Shown here: positions 1 through 8,425 of the stretch, piece by piece
Layout of the letters: each line of letters opens with the position of its first letter
How positions within the stretch are numbered: the stretch's first letter is position 1
Source of the DNA: Candidatus Thalassarchaeum betae
GTDB lineage: Archaea > Thermoplasmatota > Poseidoniia > Poseidoniales > Thalassarchaeaceae
Direction: 5' to 3'
DNA length: 27,360 bases
Assembly (NCBI GenBank): GCA_022448665.1
Contig: JAKUUO010000006.1
Location: 39,751 to 67,110 of the forward strand
Made by a program: the position numbers and the translations under genes
Notes under the pieces: generated by a model
Told to the model about the DNA's origin: nothing
Databases searched by the model: none
The model's input: only the letters and a program-made list of their open reading frames with translations

Positions 1-1594
1 CCTCGTCATAGCCCTGAGCGGCGATGCTCTCGGGCGAGGCCATGTCTTCGATGAGAGCGTGGAGGATGGCGTCGAGCGTGGCGTAGGGAGGGAGGCTGTC
101 CTGATCGACCTGGTCGGGGGCGAGCTCGGCTGAGGGTGGCTTGGTGATGGTGGACTCGGTGATGGGAGGCGGGTTGCCCATGGATTCAGCGTCGGCGTTG
201 ATGGCCCGGGCCAGCTCGTAGACCTGGGTCTTGTAGAGGTCTCCGAGAGGCGCGTAGCCTCCGTTCATATCGCCGTACAGGGTGCAGTAGCCGACCGCCA
301 GTTCCGACTTGTTGCCCGTTGCCACCGCCATCGAGCCGCGCGCGTTAGCAGCGCCCATCACCAGCATCCCTCGTATGCGCGCCTGCAGGTTCTCCGCAGC
401 CACCGGGTCGCCCGAAACCAACTCTCCCGCCAATGCCTCCTCGGCCTCCTCGTGAAGCTCGTTGATCGGCACTGATAGCATCTCGATTCCGAGGGCTTCG
501 GCGGTCGCCACCGCATCGTCGATCGAGTGCTGGCTCGAGTGTCTGCTTGGCATTGAGAGGCCCAGCACACTTGCCGATCCGACCGCGCGCGCGGCTACCG
601 CCGTGCACACCGCCGAGTCTATGCCCCCGGACATACCGAGGACGAGGCTCTTGATGCCCGACTTGCGGCAGTAGTCGCCCAGCCCCGTGGTGATCGCGCT
701 CAGCAGGTCAGCCCCGCTGTCGGGTGCAGTCGGCTCGTCGCCCGGCGCGACCATTTGCACAGCGCACCGGCAATCAGGTCCGCATTCGCCCTCAGGCCAA
801 GGAATCCAAGCGGCCGCCGATGGGTCGTCGAGGTCGACGAGCATCACGCCCATGCACCAGCCGGGCGCCTGCACGACGGTTCCGTCGGGCCATGCGACCA
901 GTGAGCGGCCGTCGAAGATCAGGTCGTCGTTGCCACCGACCTGATTGCACAGTGCGAACGGGTGGCCGAGGGTGGCTGCGGCGGCTCTTGCCAGCGCTGC
1001 GCGCTCGCCCTCCTTGGCAAGGTGATATGGGCTCGCGGAGAGGTTGACGGTGAGTTCGAGCGGCCCATCGCGCTGCTGCCACTCCGCCAGCTGCTCTATG
1101 GGGTCTGTGCGGTAGTCGCTGGGCACATCACCCACATGCTGCCATGCGTCCTCGCAGATGGTCACCCCGAGGTGCATGCCGGCTGCGGTTGCAAGGCCCG
1201 CGTCGAGGTTGGGTTCGAAGTAGCGGGCCTCGTCGAACACATCGTAGGTCGGCAGCAGCTGCTTGCGGCAGGTGACTTCGCCGCTGCCACCGGGTCCGAC
1301 GCGCACCGCGCCGTTGGCCGGCTTGGTGCGCTCGCTGCCCGAATCGATGGGCGAGCCGACGAGTAGGGGTATCGGCGAGTCCACTGCGCTGGCAGCGACC
1401 TGGCACTGCTCGACGAAGCCGTCCTCGAGCAGCAGGTCGCGGGGCGGATACCCGCACACTGCGAGCTCGCAGGTCCACGCGACCGAAGCCCCGTTGCTCG
1501 CCGCCAGAGCGGCTGCTCGCTCTATCTCAGCGACATTGGATTCAATGTCCCCGACGGTCGGATTGAGTTGCAGGAGCGCTACGACCTCGCCCAT
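1..1594 (-). CDS. nadE: Glutamine-dependent NAD+ synthetase, 3' end cut by window edge
   Basis: Makes NAD+ from deamido-NAD+, ATP and glutamine, the last step of NAD synthesis in the cytoplasm. The reading frame is open from ATG 1594 to the left edge, 531 residues with no stop. Residues 1-270 form a carbon-nitrogen hydrolase (glutaminase) domain with the Glu-Lys-Cys triad visible as E43 (TCELAVCGYPP), K111 (RKQLLPTYDVFDE) and C147 (VTICEDAWQ). From about residue 295 comes the NAD synthase domain with the ATP pyrophosphatase loop SGGIDS (322-327) and the later stretch ATGNKSELAVGYCTLYGDMNGG. The start is chosen because MGEVVALLQLNPTVGDIESN matches the usual family N terminus. It overlaps the 3' end of the PD40 gene upstream by 53 bases in another frame. 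The presence of both domains indicates the glutamine-using rather than the ammonia-only enzyme. The final C-terminal residues lie outside the window. Confidence 0.95.
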   Translation of the reverse strand, partial: MGEVVALLQLNPTVGDIESNVAEIERAAALAASNGASVAWTCELAVCGYPPRDLLLEDGFVEQCQVAASAVDSPIPLLVGSPIDSGSERTKPANGAVRVGPGGSGEVTCRKQLLPTYDVFDEARYFEPNLDAGLATAAGMHLGVTICEDAWQHVGDVPSDYRTDPIEQLAEWQQRDGPLELTVNLSASPYHLAKEGERAALARAAAATLGHPFALCNQVGGNDDLIFDGRSLVAWPDGTVVQAPGWCMGVMLVDLDDPSAAAWIPWPEGECGPDCRCAVQMVAPGDEPTAPDSGADLLSAITTGLGDYCRKSGIKSLVLGMSGGIDSAVCTAVAARAVGSASVLGLSMPSRHSSQHSIDDAVATAEALGIEMLSVPINELHEEAEEALAGELVSGDPVAAENLQARIRGMLVMGAANARGSMAVATGNKSELAVGYCTLYGDMNGGYAPLGDLYKTQVYELARAINADAESMGNPPPITESTITKPPSAELAPDQVDQDSLPPYATLDAILHALIEDMASPESIAAQGYDE

Positions 1595-2969
1595 CAGTAC
1601 TCAGGGGGGAACGGGGGCATTCAAGGTTGCCGGATGTCGTTCCTAGGAGCACTACGAGCAGCACGAGGAGCGTGAGCGGAGATGCGTGTGCCGGAGTCAG
1701 GGTTCCCGCGACTGAGATGTCCGCTGGTGCCTCGATCAGGGGGATCTCGACCATCCAGATGTCGAAGTCCCCAGAGCGGTCCGAGTGGAAGGCGATGTGG
1801 CGGCCGTCGGCTGACCAAGTGGGATGTGCGTCAATCGCCGTGTCGGAAGTCAGGCGGTGCAGCCCCCCGTCGGAGAGCGAGAGGACGTAGAGGTCACCGT
1901 TGATGCCGCGCACGGAGTTGTAGACGACGTGCGAGCCGTCCGGAGACCATGCCGGGTAACCGTCCTGATAGTCGTCGAAGGTGACTTGGGTCGGCCCCTC
2001 TCCGTCCGAGGACACCACCCAGATGTCGTTGCTGCCGCCCTGGTCCGACTCGTAGACTATCCAATCACCGTCCGACGACCAGCGCCCGCAGTGCTCCCTC
2101 GCACCCGTGCCCACGAGCTTGAGCGGTGGGCCCGTCGGCTCCCCGGTCTCGCTCACGGGAACCTTCCAGAGGTCCATCGTGCCATCCCTGTTCGAGTAGA
2201 AGATTATCTCAGTGCCGTCCGGCGACCACCGGCCCGAGTCGTCGAACGCCGCGTTGTCGGTTACCCTGTGGGTCTCACCCGTAGAGATGCTCGCCGTGAA
2301 GATCTCCATCTGGTGGCTGTCCGATTCGCTGTCGCGCACCCAGGAGTTGAACACCACGTGGCTGCCATCAGGGGACCAACCCGGATAACCGTGGTACCTC
2401 TGCTCGGTGGTCACCAGCGAAGGCTCGCTGCCATCCGGTGACAATCTGTATATCTCATAGGTGCCCTCTTCTAGGTCCCTCGAGGACTTGAACAGCAGAG
2501 TGTCGCCCTCGGTGTTCCACTCCGGCTGGATGTCCTCGGCGGGGCTGTCGGTCAACCTCTGGGGAAAGATTGCTGTGAAGCTCAGCCCTCCAGCGTCGTG
2601 CGTACCCACTCGGATCTCGAGCTCGAGGGCGGCTGGGGACCCAGTCCCGTCGGAGTAACCCGAGGCGTCGATATCGAAGGAGACTGAGTCCGCCACTGGC
2701 TCGGTGGCCTCCAATTGGCCATTCACCCACAGTTCGAGTGATTCCTCATCGAGGTCGCCCGTTGTGGATACGGTGACCTCGACCCAATCTCCCTCGACCC
2801 AATCTCCCTCGGAGGGAGATAGGAATGCAATCCCGTAGTCTACCTGCGTGTCGTCATCCTGTGTGTCACTTTGACCGGCCGGTCCCAATTGCTGACTTGA
2901 TAGGGCGACTAGCAGGAGGGCGACCATCACCACCGGGAACCAAGGAGCCTGCCGGGAAATCTCGGTCAT
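1542..2969 (-). CDS. Exported TolB-like PD40 beta-propeller protein with C-terminal membrane helix
   Basis: 475 residues. A hydrophobic segment at 11-25 looks like a signal peptide or N-terminal anchor, followed by an Asp-rich stretch. Residues 45-135 look like a beta-sandwich domain and contain a duplicated GDWVE. Then come six PD40 (WD40-like) blades, each with a WSPDG-type turn: about 150 (WNTEGD), 198 (WSPDGS), 248 (WSPDGT), 297 (WSSDGD), 341 (WSPDGS) and 385 (WSADGR). Residues 429-445 are a hydrophobic C-terminal helix. The fold matches the TolB/DPP-IV-type propellers common on surfaces of marine archaea; no catalytic domain follows, so binding or scaffolding is more likely than hydrolysis (inference). 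The last ~25 residues after the helix are low-complexity and overlap nadE, so the frame may have been extended by a rearrangement. A 20-bp direct repeat flanks the gene. Confidence 0.8.
   Translation of the reverse strand: MTEISRQAPWFPVVMVALLLVALSSQQLGPAGQSDTQDDDTQVDYGIAFLSPSEGDWVEGDWVEVTVSTTGDLDEESLELWVNGQLEATEPVADSVSFDIDASGYSDGTGSPAALELEIRVGTHDAGGLSFTAIFPQRLTDSPAEDIQPEWNTEGDTLLFKSSRDLEEGTYEIYRLSPDGSEPSLVTTEQRYHGYPGWSPDGSHVVFNSWVRDSESDSHQMEIFTASISTGETHRVTDNAAFDDSGRWSPDGTEIIFYSNRDGTMDLWKVPVSETGEPTGPPLKLVGTGAREHCGRWSSDGDWIVYESDQGGSNDIWVVSSDGEGPTQVTFDDYQDGYPAWSPDGSHVVYNSVRGINGDLYVLSLSDGGLHRLTSDTAIDAHPTWSADGRHIAFHSDRSGDFDIWMVEIPLIEAPADISVAGTLTPAHASPLTLLVLLVVLLGTTSGNLECPRSPLSTDGRGRSAPATQSDRRGH
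1615..1634 (-). repeat. 20-bp direct repeat, copy B (upstream of nadE)
   Basis: Minus-strand sequence TCCGGCAACCTTGAATGCCC, identical to copy A at 2989-3008. It ends 20 bases before the nadE start codon and is also read as SGNLEC near the end of the PD40 protein. Confidence 0.9.
2778..2807 (-). repeat. 15-bp in-frame tandem duplication in the PD40 gene
   Basis: Two exact, adjacent 15-bp units (2778-2792 and 2793-2807) encode the doubled pentapeptide GDWVE GDWVE at residues 55-64. It looks like a recent slippage event that kept the frame. Confidence 0.85.
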
Positions 2970-2988
2970 CGACCGATGTAGAAGACGC

Positions 2989-3008
2989 GGGCATTCAAGG
3001 TTGCCGGA
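2989..3008 (-). repeat. 20-bp direct repeat, copy A (upstream of the PD40 gene)
   Basis: Same 20 bases and orientation as copy B. It begins three bases after the stop of the HMA-DUF4396 gene and ends 19 bases before the PD40 start codon. The two copies bracket the PD40 gene. A 6-3-6 palindrome (TCGGTC-atc-GACCGA, 2962-2976) lies over the PD40 start codon. Confidence 0.9.
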
Positions 3009-3011
3009 GCC

Positions 3012-3674
3012 TCAGTGGCACGCTGCATCGTACTTCTTCAGCCGCCAGTAGTTGTACGGCCACGGAGTGAGGAATCCGACGACCAGCATCAGTGGTATCG
3101 CGAAGTAGTTCAGCCCGAGCTCTCCGGCTGTGAACAACAAGTCGGTAATCTCCATCGCGATCTCCATCATCAGCATCGATATGAACGACATGCCGAGAGC
3201 CGTTGACAGGGCGTTGCTGAAGTCCATCTGCCCCCGCATCAGCAGACTGGTCTCGAGCATCACGCTGGTTACGAGCCCGTTTATGAGCGGCAAGACGGCG
3301 TAGAAGTACCACATGCTCGAGTACATCGCGAGGTCTGCTGTGATTCCTGAGTACGAGTAGTATGCAAGCGTGCCGAATTCGCCAATCGAGCAGCCGATTA
3401 GGCACCACTTCGTGTTGTTCGCGGACTTCCTCCAGACGTCTCCGTCTCCCCAGTTGAAGTCGACGCTGGCGCCGTCGGCGGTGTAGCCCGCGCCGGTGAT
3501 CGCCGCTACCATAGAGTCGCGGCCGGTCCCGGAATGCGAGACGACTGCCTGACCGGTCTCGTGGGAGACCTCGGCGCTGAGGACCCCTTCCAGCCCTTCG
3601 AGAGCGTCCCTGACCCTGCCCGAGCATCCGGTGCAGGTCATTCCTCCTACCGCGATAGTCGCCGTCTGAGACAC
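3012..3674 (-). CDS. HMA metal-binding domain fused to DUF4396 membrane protein
   Basis: 220 residues. Residues 1-65 are a heavy-metal-associated (ferredoxin-like) domain with the metal-binding GMTCTGCSGR motif (C14, C17). Residues 80-215 are hydrophobic with about four membrane segments and resemble DUF4396, with WCLIGCSIGEFGTL near 90 and a later MSFISMLMMEIAMEITD segment rich in Met and acidic residues. DUF4396 has no established function; its association with HMA domains suggests soft-metal (copper or silver) handling, which is inference. It is not a P-type ATPase: no DKTGT phosphorylation loop or nucleotide domain is present. The gene is divergent from ileS and heads a minus-strand run followed by the PD40 gene. 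The family call is from recalled sequence features, not a search. Confidence 0.72.
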   Translation of the reverse strand: MSQTATIAVGGMTCTGCSGRVRDALEGLEGVLSAEVSHETGQAVVSHSGTGRDSMVAAITGAGYTADGASVDFNWGDGDVWRKSANNTKWCLIGCSIGEFGTLAYYSYSGITADLAMYSSMWYFYAVLPLINGLVTSVMLETSLLMRGQMDFSNALSTALGMSFISMLMMEIAMEITDLLFTAGELGLNYFAIPLMLVVGFLTPWPYNYWRLKKYDAACH

Positions 3675-3720
3675 GCTCGACCGTCCCGACGGGCACTCTT
3701 GAATCCTACTAAACGACGAA

Positions 3721-3737
3721 TTCGCCCTATGGGCGAA
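3721..3737. promoter_or_regulatory. Perfect 7-3-7 palindrome between HMA-DUF4396 and ileS
   Basis: TTCGCCC-tat-GGGCGAA, 39 bases before the ileS start and 46 bases before the divergent gene's start. The 102-base region also has a shorter 5-2-5 palindrome (CCGTC-cc-GACGG, 3681-3692). No clear TATA box for ileS was seen. Operator or leader hairpin are both possible. Confidence 0.4.
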
Positions 3738-3776
3738 CGGGGCATCTTCAATACAGCGCCGTAGGTCGCCGGGCCG

Positions 3777-6700
3777 ATGGGCGTACCCGAACCAGCCGGC
3801 GGCCTCGACCCGGTCGCCCTAGAGACTGCCTTGATGGAGACATGGAGCGAAGAGGGGACCTTCGAGGCGACCATCGAGGCGCGCCGAGACGGCGCCAGCC
3901 CCTTCACCTTCCTCGAGGGGCCGCCCACGGCCAACGGCCGACCGGGCATCCACCACGTCATCTCGAGGCTGTTCAAGGACATGGTATGCCGATGGAAGAC
4001 CATGGAGGGGCACGTCGTCGAGCGCAAGGGGGGCTGGGACACCCACGGCCTGCCCGTCGAGATAGAGGTGCAGAAGAAACTCGATCTGATGTCCAACGAG
4101 GCCATCGAGGCCTATGGCATGGAGGCGTTCAACGAGAGGTGCAAGGAGAGCGTCTGGACCTACGAGGAGGCGTGGCGCGAGATGACCGAACGCATGGGCT
4201 TCTGGATTGACATGGACGACCCCTACGTTACGCTGCACGACGAGTATATCGAATCCGCATGGTGGTCACTCAAGCGGATGTTCGAAAAGGGGCTGCTGTT
4301 CCGCGGACACAAGGTCCTGCCCTACTGCCCCCAGACGGGGACTAGCTACTCCACCCACGAGGTCTCTCTGGGCTACAAGGAGGTCTCGGAGCCTGCTGTC
4401 TACATCAAGTTCGAACTCGTCGACGATGATGCCTCCGTCCTCGCTTGGACGACCACGCCGTGGACCCTGCCGGGCAACGTGGGGCTCGCCGTCGGCCCTG
4501 ATGTCACCTACTGCCGCATCCGCATCACTGAGCCACCTGCGGGCTCGTGGGAGGGCCGTGGCGGTGCCGAGGTCGGAGAGGAGATGATTCTCGCCAAGGA
4601 CCTGCTCGCAGACGTCCTGCGCCACCAGATCGAGGTCGTCGACGAGTTCCCGGGCTCGCAACTCATCGGCAAGGCCTACCGCCCTCTGTTCCCCGACGCG
4701 GTTGAGCGGGGCGACTCCGAGAGCGCCTGGACGGTCGTCGCTGCCGACTTCGTGACCACCACTGACGGGACGGGCGTGGTCCATACCGCAGTGATGTACG
4801 GCGAGGAGGACTACAACCTCGGAATGGAGGTCGGCTTCCCGGCTCAGCACACCGTGGGCATAGACGGCGCCTTCGTCGCCGGGACCCATCACCTGCTCGA
4901 CGGTCGCTACGTCAAGGACTGCGATTCCGACATCATCGACCACCTCGCCGAACAGGGCCTGCTCTATCGCGAGCACACCTATACCCACGACTACCCTCAC
5001 TGCTGGCGCACCGACCACCCACTGCTGTACTACGCGATGGACAGCTGGTTCGTCCGCATGACCACGGTGCGCGATGAGATAATGCAGTACAACTCTGAGG
5101 TCGAATGGGCCCCCAAGTGGACCGGCACCAAGCGCATGGGAGAGTGGCTCTCGAACATCAAGGACTGGGCGATCAGCCGCGAGCGCTACTGGGGCACCCC
5201 TATCCCCGTGTGGATCTGCCCAGACTGCAGTCACGAGCACTGCATAGGCAGCATCGAAGAGATGACCTCGATGATGACCGATGGTTCGCCTCTGCCCCCA
5301 GAGTTGCACCGGCCTTACGTGGACGACGTCAAGCTGCACTGCCCCTCGAGCGGCTGCTCGGGCGAGATGGTGCGCGAGCCCTACGTCATGGACTGCTGGT
5401 TCGACTCTGGCTGCGCCTCGTTCGCCCAGTGGCACTACCCGTTTGAGAACAAAGACAGGTTTGACGGCTCGTTCCCGGTGGACTACATCTGCGAAGCCGT
5501 CGACCAGACGCGGGGCTGGTTTTACTCGCTCCTCGCCGTCTCGACAGCGGTGTTCGACAGCACCTGCTACCACCGCTGCCTCTCTCTAGGCCACATCCTG
5601 GACAAGGAAGGCAAGAAGATGAGCAAGTCGAAGGGCAACGTCGTCGACTCGTGGGACCACTTCAACAAGGAGGGCGCTGACTCGATCCGTTGGTACATGA
5701 CCACGCAGAGCGCGCCGTGGTCTCCCACCAATTTCAACCCCAATGGGGTTCGAGAGTCCTACGCCAAGATGTTCCTCACATTGTGGAACGTCTACCGCTT
5801 CCACGCCGATTACGCCGCACTGGACGGTTTCGATGCCGACGACGAGTCTGGCTACGTCGCTGTGTCTGAGCGCAGCCCGCTCGACCGCTGGGTGCTGTCG
5901 AAGGCGTGCGCGATGGCAGAGGCGTACCACGAGCACTTCGAGTCTTGGGACTTCCACAAGGCCGGCCGGGGGCTCGAGGACTTCGTCGTTAATGACCTCT
6001 CCAACTGGTATGTGCGACGCTCGCGCCGCAGGCTCTGGGACGAGGCCGACAGCAACGACAAGCGAGCCTGCCAGCACACGCTGCACGAGGCTCTGCTGCA
6101 GGTCTGTCGCCTGATGGCGCCGGTCGCTCCGTTCATGTCCGACAGGATTCATCGCGATCTCGCCGGCTCGTCTGTCCATCTGGCCGACTGGCCGGTCGGC
6201 TCGACGCTGGTCGAGCGTAGCCTGCCTCCACGCGACTACGGGCTGGAACAGCAGATGTCACTCGTGCGCGCGCTCGCCGAAACGGGCAGGCGCGTCCGGG
6301 TCGAGGAGGGGCGCCGGCAGAGGCTGCCGTGCCGCAACGGCTGGATCATCGGCGGCCCTGACCTCGCTGACTTCCACGAGATTCTGGCAGAGGAGCTGAA
6401 TGTCGAGAGCCTGATGACCGAGGATGACCTCGACCGTTTCCAGAGGATCGTGCTCGAGCCGAACAGGAAGACGCTGGGCGCCAAGTGCAGGTCCGATCTG
6501 CCGGCGGTGCTGGCCAAGCTGGAAACCGCTGACCCGGACTCGCTCCTACTGGAGGTCGAGGCCGGCATCGCCGCCCTCGCTGGATACCAGATAACCATGG
6601 ACGACATCGAGGTGCGCCGCACCGAGAAGGAGGGTTACTCGGCCGCCACTCTGGCTGACGAGGACTTCGGCGACGTCTCGCTGGTGCTTGACATGGCCAT

Positions 6701-6962
6701 CGACGGCGAGCTGATGTCGCGCGGGCTCGCACGCGACGCCATCCGCAGAATCCAGTCGAAGCGCAAGGAACTGGACCTCGCCGTTGAAGATACAATCGCA
6801 CTGTCGTTGTGGATAGACGGTGGCGAGTTGGCCGACGAGGATTGGTCGCATGTCCAGAGCGAGACCCGCGCCGGCAGCGCAGTGCTCAACGAGGGCGCGG
6901 CGCCTCTTGATGCGGACTCGTTCGAAATCGATGGCATCGGAGTCACTTTCACCGTAGGCTAG
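3777..6962 (+). CDS. ileS: Isoleucyl-tRNA synthetase
   Basis: Charges tRNA-Ile with isoleucine. 1061 residues, full length for the archaeal/eukaryote-like class. The class I HIGH signature appears as GRPGIHH (55-60) after FLEGPPTANG, and the KMSKS loop is at 614-618 (GKKMSKSKGN). The CP1 editing domain is recognisable from WTTTPWTLPGNVGLAVG near 222 and GTGVVHTAVMYGEEDYNLG near 330. A Cys-rich stretch (WICPDCSHEHC) near 479-489 is probably zinc-binding, and the anticodon-binding domain follows KMSKS. The start ATG 3777 leaves a normal short N-terminal lead before the catalytic domain; no strong Shine-Dalgarno sequence is visible. It is divergent from the HMA-DUF4396 gene, and its stop is three bases from the stop of the convergent lipoprotein gene. 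No frameshift or missing motif was seen. Confidence 0.97.
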   Translation: MGVPEPAGGLDPVALETALMETWSEEGTFEATIEARRDGASPFTFLEGPPTANGRPGIHHVISRLFKDMVCRWKTMEGHVVERKGGWDTHGLPVEIEVQKKLDLMSNEAIEAYGMEAFNERCKESVWTYEEAWREMTERMGFWIDMDDPYVTLHDEYIESAWWSLKRMFEKGLLFRGHKVLPYCPQTGTSYSTHEVSLGYKEVSEPAVYIKFELVDDDASVLAWTTTPWTLPGNVGLAVGPDVTYCRIRITEPPAGSWEGRGGAEVGEEMILAKDLLADVLRHQIEVVDEFPGSQLIGKAYRPLFPDAVERGDSESAWTVVAADFVTTTDGTGVVHTAVMYGEEDYNLGMEVGFPAQHTVGIDGAFVAGTHHLLDGRYVKDCDSDIIDHLAEQGLLYREHTYTHDYPHCWRTDHPLLYYAMDSWFVRMTTVRDEIMQYNSEVEWAPKWTGTKRMGEWLSNIKDWAISRERYWGTPIPVWICPDCSHEHCIGSIEEMTSMMTDGSPLPPELHRPYVDDVKLHCPSSGCSGEMVREPYVMDCWFDSGCASFAQWHYPFENKDRFDGSFPVDYICEAVDQTRGWFYSLLAVSTAVFDSTCYHRCLSLGHILDKEGKKMSKSKGNVVDSWDHFNKEGADSIRWYMTTQSAPWSPTNFNPNGVRESYAKMFLTLWNVYRFHADYAALDGFDADDESGYVAVSERSPLDRWVLSKACAMAEAYHEHFESWDFHKAGRGLEDFVVNDLSNWYVRRSRRRLWDEADSNDKRACQHTLHEALLQVCRLMAPVAPFMSDRIHRDLAGSSVHLADWPVGSTLVERSLPPRDYGLEQQMSLVRALAETGRRVRVEEGRRQRLPCRNGWIIGGPDLADFHEILAEELNVESLMTEDDLDRFQRIVLEPNRKTLGAKCRSDLPAVLAKLETADPDSLLLEVEAGIAALAGYQITMDDIEVRRTEKEGYSAATLADEDFGDVSLVLDMAIDGELMSRGLARDAIRRIQSKRKELDLAVEDTIALSLWIDGGELADEDWSHVQSETRAGSAVLNEGAAPLDADSFEIDGIGVTFTVG

Positions 6963-6965
6963 TGA

Positions 6966-8399
6966 TCAGGCAACTGCGGGGCCGTATCTGACGGGAAGCA
7001 GCATCTCGACACCGAACAGCGGGTCGGGGTCGGTCGAGTCGTGGTAGGCGATGAACGCGCCGCCGTCAGGAAGGATGCCCATGCTGGCGAAGTCGAACCT
7101 GATGTCGTTGCCCGCGCCCGAGGTCGAGTCGAGGTCGCCGAGCCCGAGGTGGGTCTTCATGTCGGGTACGAGGCTCTCCGAGTACTCCCTGACGTGCCAT
7201 GCGACGTCGACGTCAGGACCCTCGGCGCTCTGGTAGCGGACGTTGAGCACGAACAGGTCCTGAGCCCCGTTGGCGTGGAACTCCCACTCCTCCAGTTCCG
7301 TTGCGACTGAAGACAGATTGTAGGTCTGGTTGGTCCAAGTCAGGCCGCCGTCCCATGAGAGCATGTGCTGGAGCACGGTGCCTGCTGCGGTTACGCAGTG
7401 GAGCGCCGTTGAGGAGTCGAAGGAGCAGTACTGCGAAGGCAGACTGCTGCCGTTGGCATTGGTCGCAGCCCACCAGCTGAGCGAGGTGTCGAGGTATGCA
7501 TCCACTCCTCCGTCGAAGTAGTTGGGGAAGTACAGGCCGCCCGAGGGCACCGGGAAGGAGCGCATCTCCTTGTGCGGCTTGGTGTAATCCCACTCGACAC
7601 CGAGCTCTTCGAAGTCGAGGTCGACCTCCATCACGTCGAGGTTGGCATCGCGATCAGGGAAGTCGAAGTTCTGGTAGTTCAACCCGTCAGTGCTAATCTG
7701 CCCGCCACGGTTGGCCACTTGGTGCCAGAAGTTGCTGATGACGAGGCTGGCCCACGGCCCGCTGCCGTAGATGCTGCTGATGGGACCCGTGACCTCAACC
7801 TGCCACGACCTGTCGTAGAAGGCCTCCGGGGGCCGGTTGTAGCACCAGCTCCAGTCCTCGTCCTCTGCGTCGTAGAAGAAGGCGTAGAACTGGTCGGCTC
7901 CGCTGGTGCTCGGGTACGGGAACCAGCCCATCGCGATGAGGTCGCCATTGGTGGCCTGAACGATGCTGCCCTCTCCCAGTCCCTCCTGCCCCGGAACCGT
8001 GGGCTTGGGCAAATAACAGCCGAACTGCGAGAAGATGGTGGGCTGCCACTCTTTCCAGGTCAGCCCCCTATCCTCGCTCCAAGTCGGGTATTCGCCGCCG
8101 AAGTTTAGTATCCAGCCCTCCTTGGTGGCGGCCAGGTAGTGCTCGCAGCAGTTGCCGCCGTGCTCATTGCCGTAGACCGTCCAAGTAGAGTTGCCCCAGG
8201 TATCGTTGCTGAACGGCGCACCTACGGTGAAGTTCCGAGGATCCTCGTAGGACGATGGGGTGTCGATGTAATTGTAGCCAGAATCCCATGGCGCCAGGCT
8301 ATCCTCTCCGACCTCGCCACCACCGAAGCAGCCTGCAAGCGTCATGCTAGAGACCATCATCACCGCGAGCACCACTCGCGACACTCGCGCTCCGGCCAT
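6966..8399 (-). CDS. Exported lipoprotein with BNR/Asp-box (sialidase-like) propeller
   Basis: 477 residues from ATG 8399. This start places a typical short signal peptide directly before a lipobox, with LAGC ending at C24 and a Gly-rich linker after it; the frame stays open upstream to 8462 but the extra residues are not signal-like. Asp-box motifs (S-x-D-x-G-x-T-W) are seen at 108-115 (SEDRGLTW) and 348-355 (SWDGGLTW), with a weaker one near 236 (STDGLNY), pointing to a multi-bladed beta-propeller as in sialidases and BNR-repeat proteins. The Arg triad needed to call a real sialidase could not be assigned, so glycan binding or hydrolysis is only possible. The protein has many Trp, Tyr and Cys residues, as in secreted proteins. 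It is divergent from the lamin-tail/amidohydrolase gene across a 109-base region, so the two exported proteins may share regulation. Confidence 0.7.
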   Translation of the reverse strand: MAGARVSRVVLAVMMVSSMTLAGCFGGGEVGEDSLAPWDSGYNYIDTPSSYEDPRNFTVGAPFSNDTWGNSTWTVYGNEHGGNCCEHYLAATKEGWILNFGGEYPTWSEDRGLTWKEWQPTIFSQFGCYLPKPTVPGQEGLGEGSIVQATNGDLIAMGWFPYPSTSGADQFYAFFYDAEDEDWSWCYNRPPEAFYDRSWQVEVTGPISSIYGSGPWASLVISNFWHQVANRGGQISTDGLNYQNFDFPDRDANLDVMEVDLDFEELGVEWDYTKPHKEMRSFPVPSGGLYFPNYFDGGVDAYLDTSLSWWAATNANGSSLPSQYCSFDSSTALHCVTAAGTVLQHMLSWDGGLTWTNQTYNLSSVATELEEWEFHANGAQDLFVLNVRYQSAEGPDVDVAWHVREYSESLVPDMKTHLGLGDLDSTSGAGNDIRFDFASMGILPDGGAFIAYHDSTDPDPLFGVEMLLPVRYGPAVA

Positions 8400-8425
8400 G
8401 CTCCAACCCCGTGAGAAGGCCGTAT

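Noticed and set aside
1824..2441. 205-codon plus-strand open frame
   Set aside because: Lies antisense to the PD40 gene, which has clear repeats and a signal peptide; the translation is low-complexity Arg/Val-rich shadow sequence.
1542..3008. PD40 gene with flanking repeats as an insertion sequence
   Set aside because: No transposase or terminal inverted repeats; the flanking repeat is 20 bp and direct, so recombination or a shared promoter element fits better.
3012..3674. Copper P-type ATPase fragment
   Set aside because: No phosphorylation or nucleotide-binding motifs; the gene has its own start and stop and a DUF4396-like membrane part.
4266..5573. 435-codon open frame on the minus strand
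   Set aside because: It is fully antisense to ileS, whose motifs are intact; the long frame follows from GC-rich codon bias and its translation has no recognisable domain.
6966..8399. Lipoprotein as a definite sialidase
   Set aside because: Asp-boxes only show the propeller fold; the catalytic Arg triad, Tyr and Asp could not be assigned.
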